A stretch of DNA of 36,186 bases from Methylobacterium sp. Leaf104. GTDB lineage: Bacteria; Pseudomonadota; Alphaproteobacteria; Rhizobiales; Beijerinckiaceae. How positions within the stretch are numbered: the first letter of the stretch is position 1; each line of letters starts with the position of its first letter. The stretch spans positions 408 through 36,593 of the forward strand of contig NZ_LMMZ01000011.1 in NCBI RefSeq assembly GCF_001422885.1. The letters are read 5' to 3'. The notes beneath the pieces were generated by a model. It saw nothing but the letters and a program-made list of their open reading frames with translations. It ran no database searches and was not told where the DNA came from. The translations under genes were made by a program, and so were the position numbers. Below are positions 20,760 to 29,842 of the stretch, piece by piece.

Positions 20760-22248
20760 GGGCCAGGGCTCCGACGGGAGCCAGACGGGTCTCCGGCGCC
20801 CGCGGCGCGGCCTCGTGGATCAGGCGCTCGATGAGGTTGCCGGCGACCCTGAGGCGGTAGGCGGCCGAGGCCCGCATGTCGGTGAGCGGGGTGAAGTCCC
20901 GGGCCAGCGCCGCCTTGAAGGCCGGGACCACGGCCGCGTCGAGGGGGTGGCCCACCAGGGCGGCCTCGGCCTGCGCGGCCCGTTTCGGAGTTCCCGCCAT
21001 GCCCCCGTAGGCGATGCGCGCTTCTGCGACGAGGCCGCCGTCGAGGGTCAGGCGGAAGGCGCCGAGCACGGCGGAGATGTCCTCGTCGAAGCGCTTCGAG
21101 ACCTTGTAGACCGCCAGGCGCCCCCCCCGCGGCAGCGCCGGGACGGTGACGCCGGTGACGATCTCGCCGGCGGCCCGATCCTGGCGGCCATAGGCGACGA
21201 AGAAGGCTTCGAGCGGCAGGTCGCGGGTGCCGCTCCGGCTCGCGAGATGGAGCGTGGCGCCCAGCGCGATCAGGGCGGGCGCCGCGTCGCCGATGGGCGA
21301 GCCGTTGGCGATGTTGCCCCCGAGCGTCCCGGCATTGCGGGTCTGGGCCGCGCCGTGGCGCCGGAACAGCTCGCCGAGATCCGGATGCAATTCGGCGAGG
21401 GCCGCGCCGGCCGCCGCCAGGGTCACGCCCGCGCCGATGCGCAGGCCCTGCGGCGTTCGCGCGATGGTCGCGAGGTCGCGCACCCGCCCGAGCCAGATCA
21501 CCGGGTCGAGCACGCGCAGGCCCTTGGTCACCCAGAGGGCGACGTCGGTGGCGCCGGCCACGATCGTCGCCTCCGGATGCTCGGCCACGAGATCCACGAG
21601 GGCGCGGGTGGTGGCGGGCGCCAGGAAGCGGCCCTTCGGCCCGGAGACCGCCACGGTCTCGTCGTCGCGCAGGGCCAGCAGCCGGGCGAGGGTGTCGTCG
21701 TGGGCGGCGTCGAAGGCGTCCGCCTCGGGAGCGGCCAGCGCCCGCTCGGCGGCGCGCACGATGGGGGCATAGCCGGTGCAGCGGCAGAGATTGCCGGCGA
21801 GCGCGTCGTCGATGGGGCTCGGCGAGACCCAGACCTCACCGGCCGCCGCGGGCAGGTCCTTCGTCAGGGCGAAGAGCGACATCACGAAGCCCGGCGTGCA
21901 GAAGCCGCATTGCGAGCCGTGCTCCTCCACCATCAGGCGCTGCACGGGGTGCAGGGTCCCGTCGGCCGCGCGCAGGTGTTCCACGGTCAGGAGCTGGCAG
22001 CCGTCGAGCATGCCCAGGAACGTGATGCAGGCATCGACGGTGCGGTAGCGCAGACGCTCGGCGCCGACCGGGCCTTCGGGACGCACCACGACCACCGTGC
22101 AGGCCCCGCAATCGCCCTCGTTGCAGCCCTCCTTGGTGCCGATCAGCCGCTCGGACCCGCGCAGCCAGTCGAGCACGGTCAGGGTCGGGTCGCAGGCCTC
22201 GATCGTGCGCGCCTCGTGGCCGAGGAGGAAGCGGATGGCGTGTCTCAT
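20752..22248 (-). CDS. xdhA: Xanthine dehydrogenase small subunit XdhA (2Fe-2S and FAD)
   Basis: A 498-residue electron-transfer subunit. The plant-type [2Fe-2S] ligands are C42, C47, C50 (GCNEGDCGAC) and C74. The second, xanthine-oxidase-type cluster uses C114, C117 (QCGFCTPG) and C155, C157 (NLCRCTGY). The FAD domain follows from about residue 190, with IVAGATDVALW and GTLGGNIANGSPIGD, then the CO-dehydrogenase-like C-terminal domain. ATG 22248 (MRHAIRFLLG) is chosen because AGAGG lies 4 nt upstream and known XdhA proteins begin there; an ATG at 22260 adds four residues without a ribosome site. A 122-nt palindrome-bearing gap separates it from the binding-protein gene upstream. Confidence 0.95.
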
Positions 22249-22274
22249 GCGGCCTCTCATGGTGGAACGCGGAT

Positions 22275-22370
22275 CCCTCTCCCCGGAGCGGGAGAGGGGA
22301 GCACCGGGTCCGGAGACGTCCCCCCGCTCCCGGTCGCTCCGCGACCGCCCTCAGCCGCGAAGGGGGAGGG
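22275..22370. repeat. Compound intergenic palindrome upstream of xdhA
   Basis: Two stem-loops lie back to back between the binding-protein gene and xdhA. The first pairs ccctctccc (22275-22283) with gggagaggg (22290-22298). The second pairs cggtcgc (22331-22337) with gcgaccg (22341-22347) and is itself enclosed by a ccccc/ggggg pair near 22321 and 22362. The pattern resembles REP/BIME-type elements in GC-rich proteobacteria. In this position it would attenuate transcription or protect mRNA ends between the transport and dehydrogenase segments. Confidence 0.6.
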
Positions 22371-22382
22371 TTCTCGATCCGC

Positions 22383-23459
22383 CTATTGCGGCGGCTTGTC
22401 GTCGATGCCCTTCACGTACCAGTTCATGCCCAGGATCATCGGATCGGGCGCGTTCTCGCCCGCCTTCACCACCTCGGTGCCGTCCTGCTTGAACACGGGG
22501 CCGTGGAACGGGTGCAGCGTGCCGTCCGCGATCGCCTTCTTGCTGGCCTCGGCCTTGGCCTTCACGTCGTCGGGCATGTTGGCGAAGGGCGCCAGCACGA
22601 CCATGCCGTCCTTGATGCCACCCCAGGTGTCGTGGCTCTTCCAGGTGCCGTCGAGGACGGCCTTGGCCTCCTGGATGACGTAGCCGTCCCAGTCGTCGAC
22701 GATGGAGGTCAGCTGGGCCTTCGGGGCGAAGCGCATCTGGTCGGAGGATTGTCCGAAGGCGAGCTTGCCCTGCTTCTCCGCCTCCTGCAACGGCGCGGCG
22801 GAATCGGTGTGCTGCGACAGGATGTCGGCGCCCTGGGCCAGCAGGGCCTTCGCGGCCTCGGCCTCCTTGCCCGGGTCGAACCAGGTGTTCACCCAGACGA
22901 TCTTGAGCTTGATGTTGGGATTCACGGACTGGGCGCCGAGCATGAAGGCGTTGATGCCGCTCACCACCTCGGGGATCGGGAACGAGGCGATGTAGCCCAG
23001 CGTGCCCGTCTTCGAGAGCCGTCCCGCGATCTCGCCGCAGATGTAGCGGCCCTCGTAGAACCGGGCCGAGTAGGTCGAGACGTTCGCCGCGCGCTTGTAG
23101 CCGGTGGCGTGCTCGAACTTCAGCTTGGGGAATTTCTTGGCGACCTTCAGGGTCGGCTCCATGAAGCCGAACGAGGTCGTGAAGATCAGGCCGTGGCCGG
23201 AGCGGGCCAGACTCTCGATCGAGCGCTCGCTGTCGGCCTCGGGCACGTTCTCGAGGAAGCTGGTCTCGACCCGGTCGCCGAGCGCCGCCGCCAGGGCCTT
23301 GCGGCTCTGGTCGTGCTGGAACGAGTAGCCGTAATCGGCCACCGGGCCGACATAGACGAAGCCGACCTTCAGCTTCTCGCCGGGCTTCTTCTCCTGCGCC
23401 TGCGCTCCACCGATCCCGAGGGCGAGAACGGCCAACAGGGCACCCTGCACAATCCGCAT
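22383..23459 (-). CDS. BMP-family nucleoside/purine ABC transporter binding protein
   Basis: A 358-residue periplasmic substrate-binding protein of the BMP/Med (PnrA-like) family. A Sec signal peptide occupies residues 1-22 (hydrophobic core ALLAVLALGIGG, cut after AQA). There is no lipobox cysteine, so it is probably soluble in the periplasm. Family features include KVGFVYVGPVADYGYSFQHD, FATTSFGFMEP-like FTTSFGFMEP, GRYICGEIAG and ASFPIPEVVSGINAF. It lies 32 nt after the two permeases and belongs with them and the ATPase. BMP proteins of this type usually bind nucleosides. With XDH and the deaminase beside it, a purine nucleoside or oxidised purine is the likely ligand. Confidence 0.92.
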   Translation of the reverse strand: MRIVQGALLAVLALGIGGAQAQEKKPGEKLKVGFVYVGPVADYGYSFQHDQSRKALAAALGDRVETSFLENVPEADSERSIESLARSGHGLIFTTSFGFMEPTLKVAKKFPKLKFEHATGYKRAANVSTYSARFYEGRYICGEIAGRLSKTGTLGYIASFPIPEVVSGINAFMLGAQSVNPNIKLKIVWVNTWFDPGKEAEAAKALLAQGADILSQHTDSAAPLQEAEKQGKLAFGQSSDQMRFAPKAQLTSIVDDWDGYVIQEAKAVLDGTWKSHDTWGGIKDGMVVLAPFANMPDDVKAKAEASKKAIADGTLHPFHGPVFKQDGTEVVKAGENAPDPMILGMNWYVKGIDDKPPQ

Positions 23460-23491
23460 CGATCCGATGTCCTTCAAGGTGTGACGCACGC

Positions 23492-24418
23492 CTAGCGGTG
23501 CGGGGTGAAGACCCGGCCGAGGGCCGCCGGGGCGAGGGAGCCGCCCTGCCGCCTGCCGAGGGAGAGCAAGACCAGGGCCAGGATGGTGGCCAGGTAGGGC
23601 AGGGCGGAGAGCGCCTGTCCCGGCAGGCCGAGACCGGCGGCCTGAGCATGGAGCTGGAGCACGGTGGCGCCGCCGAAGAGCATCGCGCCGGCCAGCACCC
23701 GCAGCGGGCGCCAGGAGGCGAAGACCACGAGGGCGAGGGCGATCCAGCCGCGCCCGGCCGTCATGGCGGGCGCCCAGAACGGCGTGTAGGCCAGGGACAG
23801 GTAGGCCCCTGCGAGACCCGCGCAGGCGCCCCCGAACAGCACGGCGAGGAAGCGCGCCTTGCGGACCTTGAGCCCGAGGGCATGGGTGGCGGTGTGGTCG
23901 TCGCCGATGGCCCGGAGGATCAGGCCGGCGCGGGTCCGCCACAGGAACCACCCCACGCCCGCCACCAGCGCGAAGGCGAGGTAGACGAAGCCGTCCTGCC
24001 CGAAGAGCAGGCGGCCGATGCCGGGCAGGTCGGTGAGGCCGGGAATCCGGAGATGCGGCGCCGGCTCGCGCTTCAGGCCCACATAGGAGGCGCCGACGAG
24101 GCCCGAGAGCCCGAGACCGAGGATCGTCATGGCGAGGCCGGAGGCGACCTGGTTGGCGCTGAGCACCACCGTGAGGATGCCGAACAGGGCCGAGAGGGCG
24201 AGGCCCGCGCCGGCGCCGGCGGCGGCGCCCACCAGCGTCGAGCCGGTCTCCACCGCCACCGCGAAGCCGGTGGCCGCGCCCAGCACCATCATGCCCTCGA
24301 CGCCCAGGTTGAGCACGCCGGCCCGCTCGGCGACGAGTTCGCCGAGCGCCGCGATCATCAGCGGCGTGGCGGCGGCGACGATGGTGACGAGCACCATCTG
24401 GACGATGTCGAGGCTCAC
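23492..24418 (-). CDS. ABC transporter permease, nucleoside-type (second permease)
   Basis: A 308-residue inner-membrane protein of the branched-chain amino-acid/ribose-type permease family, with about eight to nine membrane segments. Typical features are the LVAERAGVLNLGVEGMMVLG stretch near the N-terminus, LSANQVASGLAMTILGLGLS, and the cytoplasmic loop RAIGDDHTATHALGLKV that contacts the ATPase. It starts at GTG 24416-24418, overlapping the stop of the other permease in a GTGA junction. It pairs with that permease as a heterodimer for the BMP-type importer. Confidence 0.92.
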   Translation of the reverse strand: MSLDIVQMVLVTIVAAATPLMIAALGELVAERAGVLNLGVEGMMVLGAATGFAVAVETGSTLVGAAAGAGAGLALSALFGILTVVLSANQVASGLAMTILGLGLSGLVGASYVGLKREPAPHLRIPGLTDLPGIGRLLFGQDGFVYLAFALVAGVGWFLWRTRAGLILRAIGDDHTATHALGLKVRKARFLAVLFGGACAGLAGAYLSLAYTPFWAPAMTAGRGWIALALVVFASWRPLRVLAGAMLFGGATVLQLHAQAAGLGLPGQALSALPYLATILALVLLSLGRRQGGSLAPAALGRVFTPHR

Positions 24419-25491
24419 GCGGCGGCTCCCGGCACGAGGCGGACCCGATAGCGCGACAGGGCGTCGGCCCCGAGCACCAGGGCGAGCAGAAGGCCCTGGA
24501 AGGCCCGGGTCAGGTCGAGGGGCAGCTTCAGGTCGATCTGCGCGCCCTCGCCGCCGATGGTGGTCAGCGCGATGACGAGGGCCGCCACCAGGATTCCCGC
24601 CGGGGAGAGCCGGCCGAGGAAGGCCACGATGATGGCGGTGAAGCCGTAGCCCGGCGAGATCGAGGGCTGGAGCTGGCCGATCTTGCCCGCCACCTCGGCG
24701 ATCCCGGCGAGCCCCGCCGCGCCCCCGGAAACCGCGAAGACCGCGAGCGTCAGGCGGGCGTCGCTGAAGCCGGCGAAGCGCGCCGCGCGGGGGCTGGCGC
24801 CCACCACCCGCACGGTGAAGCCGAACAGGGTTCGGGCGAGCACCAGGGTGGCGACGACGATGGCGGCGAGGGCGATCGCCACGCCGGCATGCAGGGTGTC
24901 GCCCTCCATCAGGTAGGGCAGGCGGGCGGCGTCATCGAAGGTGACGCTCTGGGGGAAGTTGAAGCCGGCCGGATCGCGCAGGGGACCGCGCGCCATGTAG
25001 TCGAGGAGCAGTTCGGCGACGTAGACCAGCATCAGGCTGGTCAGGATCTCGGAGACCCCGAGGCGGACCTTGAGCAGGGCCGGGATCAGCCCGTAGAGCA
25101 TGCCCGCGAGGGTGCCGACGACGAGCATCAGGGGCAGCACCCAGAGGGTGTTGCCGGCAGCCCCGTGGGTGGCGACGCCGATCCAGCCGCCGAACAGGCC
25201 GCCGACCACGAACTGGCCCTCGGCGCCGATGTTCCAGATGTTGGCGCGAAAGCAGAAGGCGAGGCCGGTGGCGATGAGGGCGAGGGGCGCCGCCTTCAGG
25301 GCCACCTCCTGGAGGGACCAGACCTCGCTCAAGGGGGCCACGAAATAGGTGACGAAGGCGGCGGCCGGGGAGCGGCCCATGGCGGCGACCACGAGGCCCC
25401 CGACCACCAGGGCGGCGGCGAAGGCCAGGACGGGCGAGAGCGCGTCCATCAGGGCCGAGCGGTCGGTGCGCGGCGTCAGGTCAATGCGCAT
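24415..25491 (-). CDS. ABC transporter permease, nucleoside-type (first permease)
   Basis: A 358-residue polytopic permease, the longer half of the heterodimeric nucleoside-type channel. The sequence AFCFRANIWNIGAEGQFVVGG is the family signature, and TLFGFTVRVVGASPRAARFAG is the coupling-helix loop. Some ten hydrophobic segments are visible. The ATG at 25491 overlaps the end of the ATPase gene by 11 nt and its stop overlaps the next permease by 4 nt, so the three products are tightly co-translated. Confidence 0.93.
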   Translation of the reverse strand: MRIDLTPRTDRSALMDALSPVLAFAAALVVGGLVVAAMGRSPAAAFVTYFVAPLSEVWSLQEVALKAAPLALIATGLAFCFRANIWNIGAEGQFVVGGLFGGWIGVATHGAAGNTLWVLPLMLVVGTLAGMLYGLIPALLKVRLGVSEILTSLMLVYVAELLLDYMARGPLRDPAGFNFPQSVTFDDAARLPYLMEGDTLHAGVAIALAAIVVATLVLARTLFGFTVRVVGASPRAARFAGFSDARLTLAVFAVSGGAAGLAGIAEVAGKIGQLQPSISPGYGFTAIIVAFLGRLSPAGILVAALVIALTTIGGEGAQIDLKLPLDLTRAFQGLLLALVLGADALSRYRVRLVPGAAA

Positions 25492-27085
25492 GGGTCGGCT
25501 CCCGGGCGAGGTCCGGGGTGATCGCCGCCGGCGGCGGGGCCGGGGGCACCGGCTCCCCCCCGCCCATGAGCAGGCCCAGGGTCTCGCGGGTGGTCTCGGC
25601 GGCCGGCACGGCCGGCGACAGGGCGCCGTCGTGCAGCACGGCGATGCGCCCGGCGATCTCGAACAATTCGTCGAGGTCCTGGCTGATCACCAGGACGGCG
25701 GCGCCGCGCCCGGCCAGATCGAGGAGCGCCTGCCGGATATGGGCGGCGGCCAGCGCATCGACCCCCCAGGTCGGCTGGTTGACCACGAGGATGCCGGGCT
25801 CGGCCAGGATCTCGCGGCCCATCAGGTACTTCTGCAGGTTGCCGCCCGACAGGGTGCCGGCGGCGGGGTCGGGTCCGGCCTTGCGCACGTCGAAGGCGCC
25901 GATCACGGCCTGGGCCAGGGCCTTCGCGGCGGCGCGGCGCAGGATTCCGAAGCGGCTCAAGCCGGCCGTCGCGTGGCGCGACAGGATGGCGTTGTCGGAC
26001 AGGCTCAGGGTCGGGGCCGCGCCGTGGCCGTTGCGCTCCTCCGGCACGAAGCCGGCTCCGCCCCGCCGCCGGGCCGTGATGCCGAGGCGCCCGGACGCGA
26101 CGCCGTCGAACCGCACCATCCCGGGCTCGGGCGCCAGGGCCTCGCCCGAGAGCGCGTCGAACAGTTCGGCCTGGCCGTTCCCCGCGATGCCCACGATGCC
26201 CACGATCTCGCCGCCGCGCACGGTGAGCGAGACGCCGCCGAGAGCGGTGCCGTGCAGGCCCGGGGCGGCGAGGGTGAGCCCGGACAGGACCAGGCGCTCG
26301 GGCCCGGCCAGCATCCCCGAGGGCGGCTTCACCTCGCCCACCTGCGCGCCCACCATCAGGGCGGCCATCGAGCGGGCGGTCTCGGCGCGCGGGTCGCAGG
26401 TGCCCACCACCCGGCCGCCGCGCAGGATGGTGGCGCGCGCGCAGAGCCGGCGCACCTCGTCGAGCCGGTGCGAGATGTAGAGGAGCGCCCGGCCCTCGTC
26501 CCGCAGGCGCTCCAGCACGGAAAACAGCAGCTCCGCCTCGCCCGGCGTCAGCACCGAGGTCGGCTCGTCGAGGATCAGGAGCTTGGGATCCTGCAGCAGA
26601 CAGCGGATGATCTCGATGCGCTGGCGCTCGCCGGCCGAGAGCGACCAGACCGGACGGTCGGGATCGAGATGCAGGCCGTAGGTGGCGCCGACCGCGCCGA
26701 TGCGGGCCTTGAGGGTGCCTCCGCTCAGGGCCGGGGGCATCACCAGGGCGATGTTCTCGGCGACGGTGAGATTCTCGCACAGGGAGAAGTGCTGGAACAC
26801 CATGCCGATGCCGAGCGCCCGGGCCGCCTCCGGATTGCCCAGACGCACCACGTCGCCGCGATGGGTGACCACCCCCTCGGTGGGCTCCAGGAGCCCGTAC
26901 AGGATCTTCATCAGGGTCGACTTGCCGGCCCCGTTCTCGCCCAGCAGGGCGTGGATCTCGCCCGCACGGATCTCGAGGTCGACCCCGTCATTGGCCGTGA
27001 AGTCGCCGAAGCGCTTGACGATGCCGTAGGCGCCGAACAGGGGCGTCGGCCCCTCCGTCCGTCCCGGGGGCGCGACGGGCGCCAC
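25481..27085 (-). CDS. ABC transporter ATPase with two nucleotide-binding domains
   Basis: A 534-residue tandem ATPase powering the BMP-type importer. The first domain has Walker A GENGAGKST (49-57), the Q-loop in GMVFQHFSL, signature LSAGERQRIEI and Walker B LLILDEPTSVLT. The second has a degenerate Walker A, GIAGNGQAE, lacking the Lys. Its signature is LSGGNLQKYLMGREI, and Walker B reads LVVNQPTWGVD without the usual Asp-Glu. Such asymmetry is normal in sugar and nucleoside importers, where only one site hydrolyses ATP. The start is GTG 27083-27085, one base after the stop of the amidohydrolase gene. A run of Pro/Gly near the C-terminus is non-conserved. Confidence 0.94.
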   Translation of the reverse strand: MAPVAPPGRTEGPTPLFGAYGIVKRFGDFTANDGVDLEIRAGEIHALLGENGAGKSTLMKILYGLLEPTEGVVTHRGDVVRLGNPEAARALGIGMVFQHFSLCENLTVAENIALVMPPALSGGTLKARIGAVGATYGLHLDPDRPVWSLSAGERQRIEIIRCLLQDPKLLILDEPTSVLTPGEAELLFSVLERLRDEGRALLYISHRLDEVRRLCARATILRGGRVVGTCDPRAETARSMAALMVGAQVGEVKPPSGMLAGPERLVLSGLTLAAPGLHGTALGGVSLTVRGGEIVGIVGIAGNGQAELFDALSGEALAPEPGMVRFDGVASGRLGITARRRGGAGFVPEERNGHGAAPTLSLSDNAILSRHATAGLSRFGILRRAAAKALAQAVIGAFDVRKAGPDPAAGTLSGGNLQKYLMGREILAEPGILVVNQPTWGVDALAAAHIRQALLDLAGRGAAVLVISQDLDELFEIAGRIAVLHDGALSPAVPAAETTRETLGLLMGGGEPVPPAPPPAAITPDLAREPTHAH

Positions 27086-27086
27086 C

Positions 27087-28448
27087 CTAGAGCGTCCCGA
27101 ACAGCGTGCGGGCGAGGCGGGTATGGGCCTCGCGCAATTGCCCGGTCTCGATTCCCAGGGGCTGGCCGTCGACCACGCGCCAGGCGCCCGCCACCATCAC
27201 CCGGTCGGCCCGGTGGGCGCCGCAGAGTACCAGGGCGGCCAGGGGATCGTGCGCACCGGAGAAGCGCAGTTCGTCGAGGGTGAACAGCGCGAGGTCCGCC
27301 TCGCGGCCCTCCGCGATCCGGCCGATGTCGCTGCGCCCGAGGCAGGCGGCGGAGCCCTCCGTCGCCCAGCGCAGGGCGTCGAGATGGGTCACGGCCTCGG
27401 CCCCGTAGGTCAGGCGGTTGATCATCAGGGCGTGGCGCACGCCCTCCATCAGGTTCGAACTGTCGTTGGAGGCCGAACCGTCGACGCCGAGGCCGACGGG
27501 GCTGCCCGCCGCCTCCAATTCGCAGGTCCGGCACTGGCCCGAGGCCAGGGTCATGTTCGAGGTCGGGCAGTGGCACACGCCGACGCCGGCCGCCCCGAGG
27601 CGCCTCACCTCGGCATCGTTGAAGTGGATGCCGTGGGCGAGCCAGGTGCGCGGCCCCAACCAGCCCACCTCCTCCAGGTAGTCCACCGGGCGCTGGCCGA
27701 ACATCGCGACGCAGTAGCGGTCCTCGTCGAGCGTCTCGCCGAGATGGGTGTGCAGGCGGCAATCGTGGGCGTCCGCCAGCGCCGCGCTCTCGCGCATCAG
27801 GCGCTTCGTGACGTTGAAGGGCGAGCAGGGGGCCAGCCCGATCTGCACCATCGCGCCGGGCTTCGGGTCGTGGAACAGGCGCAGGACCCGCTCGCTGTCG
27901 GCCAGGATGGTGTCGTCGTCCTGCGTCAGGCATTCGGGGGGCAGGCCGCCGTCGCGCTCGGACAGGCTCATGGAGCCGCGGGTGACGAAGGCGCGGATGC
28001 CGAGCGGCCCGGCCTCCTCGACCTGGATGTCGACGGAGGATTCGAGCCCCTTGGGGAAGAGGTAGTGGTGGTCGCCCGCCGTGGTGCAGCCGGAGACCAG
28101 GAGCTCGGTGTAGGCCAGCCGCGTCGCCAGCCGGAACGCCTCCGGGGTTATGCGGTCCCAGACGGTGTAGAGCGCCTTCAGCCAGGGGAAGAGGGGCTTG
28201 TTGATCGCCACCGGATGGGCGCGGGTCAGCGTCTGGAAGAAGTGGTGGTGGGTGTTGACGAGGCCCGGGATGACCACGTGGCGCGCGGCATCGAAGGTCT
28301 CGTCCACCGGGGCGGCGGGCGCCGCGCCCGCCCGCACCCGCTCGACGATGCGGGTGCCCTCGACGACGAGGCCGCCGCCGGAATCCTGGGCCAGGATCGC
28401 CAGAGGGTTGCGGATCCAGAGACGCTTCAATGGGCTGCCTTCGACCAT
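27087..28448 (-). CDS. 8-oxoguanine deaminase-type amidohydrolase
   Basis: A 453-residue metal-dependent hydrolase of the amidohydrolase superfamily. Metal ligands are H67 and H69 in VNTHHHFFQTLTRA, H235 in RLHTHLGE, H272 in LAHGIHF and D323 in GVDGSASND. The HHHFFQTLTRA and CPTSNMTLASG context matches the 8-oxoguanine deaminase group described from Pseudomonas aeruginosa (Pa0142), which gives urate directly. Guanine, isocytosine or a triazine-like substrate cannot be excluded. ATG 28448 gives the conserved length; GAGGAG is 12 nt upstream, slightly far. A second in-frame ATG at 28493 lacks a good site. Product urate would enter the uricase route encoded at 11-17 kb. Confidence 0.88.
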   Translation of the reverse strand: MVEGSPLKRLWIRNPLAILAQDSGGGLVVEGTRIVERVRAGAAPAAPVDETFDAARHVVIPGLVNTHHHFFQTLTRAHPVAINKPLFPWLKALYTVWDRITPEAFRLATRLAYTELLVSGCTTAGDHHYLFPKGLESSVDIQVEEAGPLGIRAFVTRGSMSLSERDGGLPPECLTQDDDTILADSERVLRLFHDPKPGAMVQIGLAPCSPFNVTKRLMRESAALADAHDCRLHTHLGETLDEDRYCVAMFGQRPVDYLEEVGWLGPRTWLAHGIHFNDAEVRRLGAAGVGVCHCPTSNMTLASGQCRTCELEAAGSPVGLGVDGSASNDSSNLMEGVRHALMINRLTYGAEAVTHLDALRWATEGSAACLGRSDIGRIAEGREADLALFTLDELRFSGAHDPLAALVLCGAHRADRVMVAGAWRVVDGQPLGIETGQLREAHTRLARTLFGTL

Positions 28449-28537
28449 TCTGTCCGTCTTCTCCTCAAGGTCCGCGCGCGCCGGCGCGGACATCCTGCAT
28501 GGCGAGCGAGGATCGGTCGACGCGAGGCACCCGGCTC

Positions 28538-29539
28538 CTACAGCACGTGGAAGGCGACACCGGCCAGGAAGCTCTTCTCCTCGGTGCCCTTGAAGTTGAA
28601 GCGCTCGATGTTGCCGAACTTGTTGTGCCAGTACTGGAACCCGACGAACACATCGACGCGGTTGGGCTGATCGTAGATCAGCTTGCCCACGTCGAGAACC
28701 AGGTTGGTGCGCGACAGGAACTCCAGGCCCGTCTTCGGATTGAAGGCGAAGGCCCCCGGATCGCTCACGCCCCGTCCCTTGGGCAGGACGATGTTGTTGA
28801 AGCCCGCGATGCTCAGGGGCAGGCCCGTGAAGGTCAGCGGAAAATTGTAGACGATCTCGAACTCCGGCACGACGTCGAAGCTGACGTCGCGGTTGGGCGC
28901 CACGTTGAATCCGTTGCGGTTCCACTCCTTGTAGGCGTGCACCGAGGCGTTGAGGAAGCCAGCCGGCACGTCGAAGGCGAAGTTCAAGCCCCCCACCACG
29001 TCGCGCTTCTTCGAGCCGAAGGCGTCGTTCTGCGCGTTGGCGTCGAAGCCGAAGGCCAGCGACACGTCCTTGACGATCCCGGGCACCACGAAGGCCTTGG
29101 TGCCGGTGAGCGCGTTCAGGCTCAGCGTGCCGCGGTAGAGGCCGTAGGCCTCGGTGTTCCCGTAATCGTAGAAGGTCGGCACCCCGAAGCCGTCGGTTCT
29201 GCCGGCCGGGAACTGGGCGCCCGACTTCAGGATGTCGAGGGAGAAGAAGTTCGTCCCGTACTCCCAGGCATCGGCATGGGAGATATTGAGGATGTGCTTG
29301 GGCGCGTCCTGGTTGCGGAAGCTGCCATCGGCCCGCTGGACCTGGCTGCCCGGGTTGGCCGCCGGGAACTGGTAGCGGTAGCTCACCTGCGTGTCGGAGA
29401 ACAGGAAGAAGGCGGAGGGGACCTCGGCGGGCGCCACCGGAGCCTTCTCGCTCTTCAGATCGGCTCCGGCGGCCGGCGCGAGGGCGGAGAGGCCCAGGGC
29501 CGCGGCCGCCATGGGCAGAGCGAACTTCGTGATGGTCAT
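28538..29539 (-). CDS. Outer-membrane beta-barrel, Tsx/OmpK-like nucleoside channel
   Basis: A 333-residue exported protein. The signal peptide covers residues 1-26 (core LPMAAAALGLSALAPA, cut after AGA). The mature chain alternates aromatic and polar residues in beta-strand fashion, for example VSYRYQFPAANPG, HADAWEYGTNFFSLDILKS and FQYWHNKFGN, and ends with a strand reading FLAGVAFHVL. The WEYGTNFFSLD stretch and a preceding ISHADAW recall the Tsx family of nucleoside-specific channels. I call it Tsx-like on this plus context, not on a search. It is the first gene of the minus-strand unit, 89 nt before the deaminase gene, and would supply the outer-membrane step for the BMP-type importer. 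GGGGGAC precedes ATG 29539. Confidence 0.7.
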   Translation of the reverse strand: MTITKFALPMAAAALGLSALAPAAGADLKSEKAPVAPAEVPSAFFLFSDTQVSYRYQFPAANPGSQVQRADGSFRNQDAPKHILNISHADAWEYGTNFFSLDILKSGAQFPAGRTDGFGVPTFYDYGNTEAYGLYRGTLSLNALTGTKAFVVPGIVKDVSLAFGFDANAQNDAFGSKKRDVVGGLNFAFDVPAGFLNASVHAYKEWNRNGFNVAPNRDVSFDVVPEFEIVYNFPLTFTGLPLSIAGFNNIVLPKGRGVSDPGAFAFNPKTGLEFLSRTNLVLDVGKLIYDQPNRVDVFVGFQYWHNKFGNIERFNFKGTEEKSFLAGVAFHVL

Positions 29540-29842
29540 GTCGTCCCCCGGAGGCTTGCTTGCCCGTCGGGAGCGCACTGCAGCAACCGTTATGCCAGCG
29601 CGCGAGCCATCCGGGCGTTGGTTCGCGCCGGGGACAAATCTGCAACAATCGCATCGGCCGCGCCCGGGCGGCGGCGGCGGCCTCCCCGTTTCGGGGCCGG
29701 AACAGCCGGAACCGCGCGGGACCGGGACCGAATCGCCGCTTCCGCCGGCGCGGCGCCCTGGTGCTTCGCGAAACCCGCACTAGGATGCGTCCACGACCTC
29801 CGGCTTGCCTCGTGGCCGCGAAGGCGAGTCCATCGAGAGCCC
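29540..29842. promoter_or_regulatory. Divergent control region between channel gene and GntR regulator
   Basis: This 303-nt gap must drive the minus-strand transport/xdh unit and the plus-strand gntR. It is the natural place for the GntR operator. A TAGGAT -10-like hexamer on the plus strand at 29781-29786 lies about 57 nt before the gntR GTG, with only a poor -35. On the minus strand an ATAAC-containing segment near 29590 is a weak -10 candidate. No clear FCD-type operator palindrome was identified. Confidence 0.35.

Noticed and set aside
22383..23951. Extended 522-residue version of the BMP binding protein
   Set aside because: The extra N-terminus overlaps the upstream permease in another frame. 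The ATG at 23459 begins a proper signal peptide.
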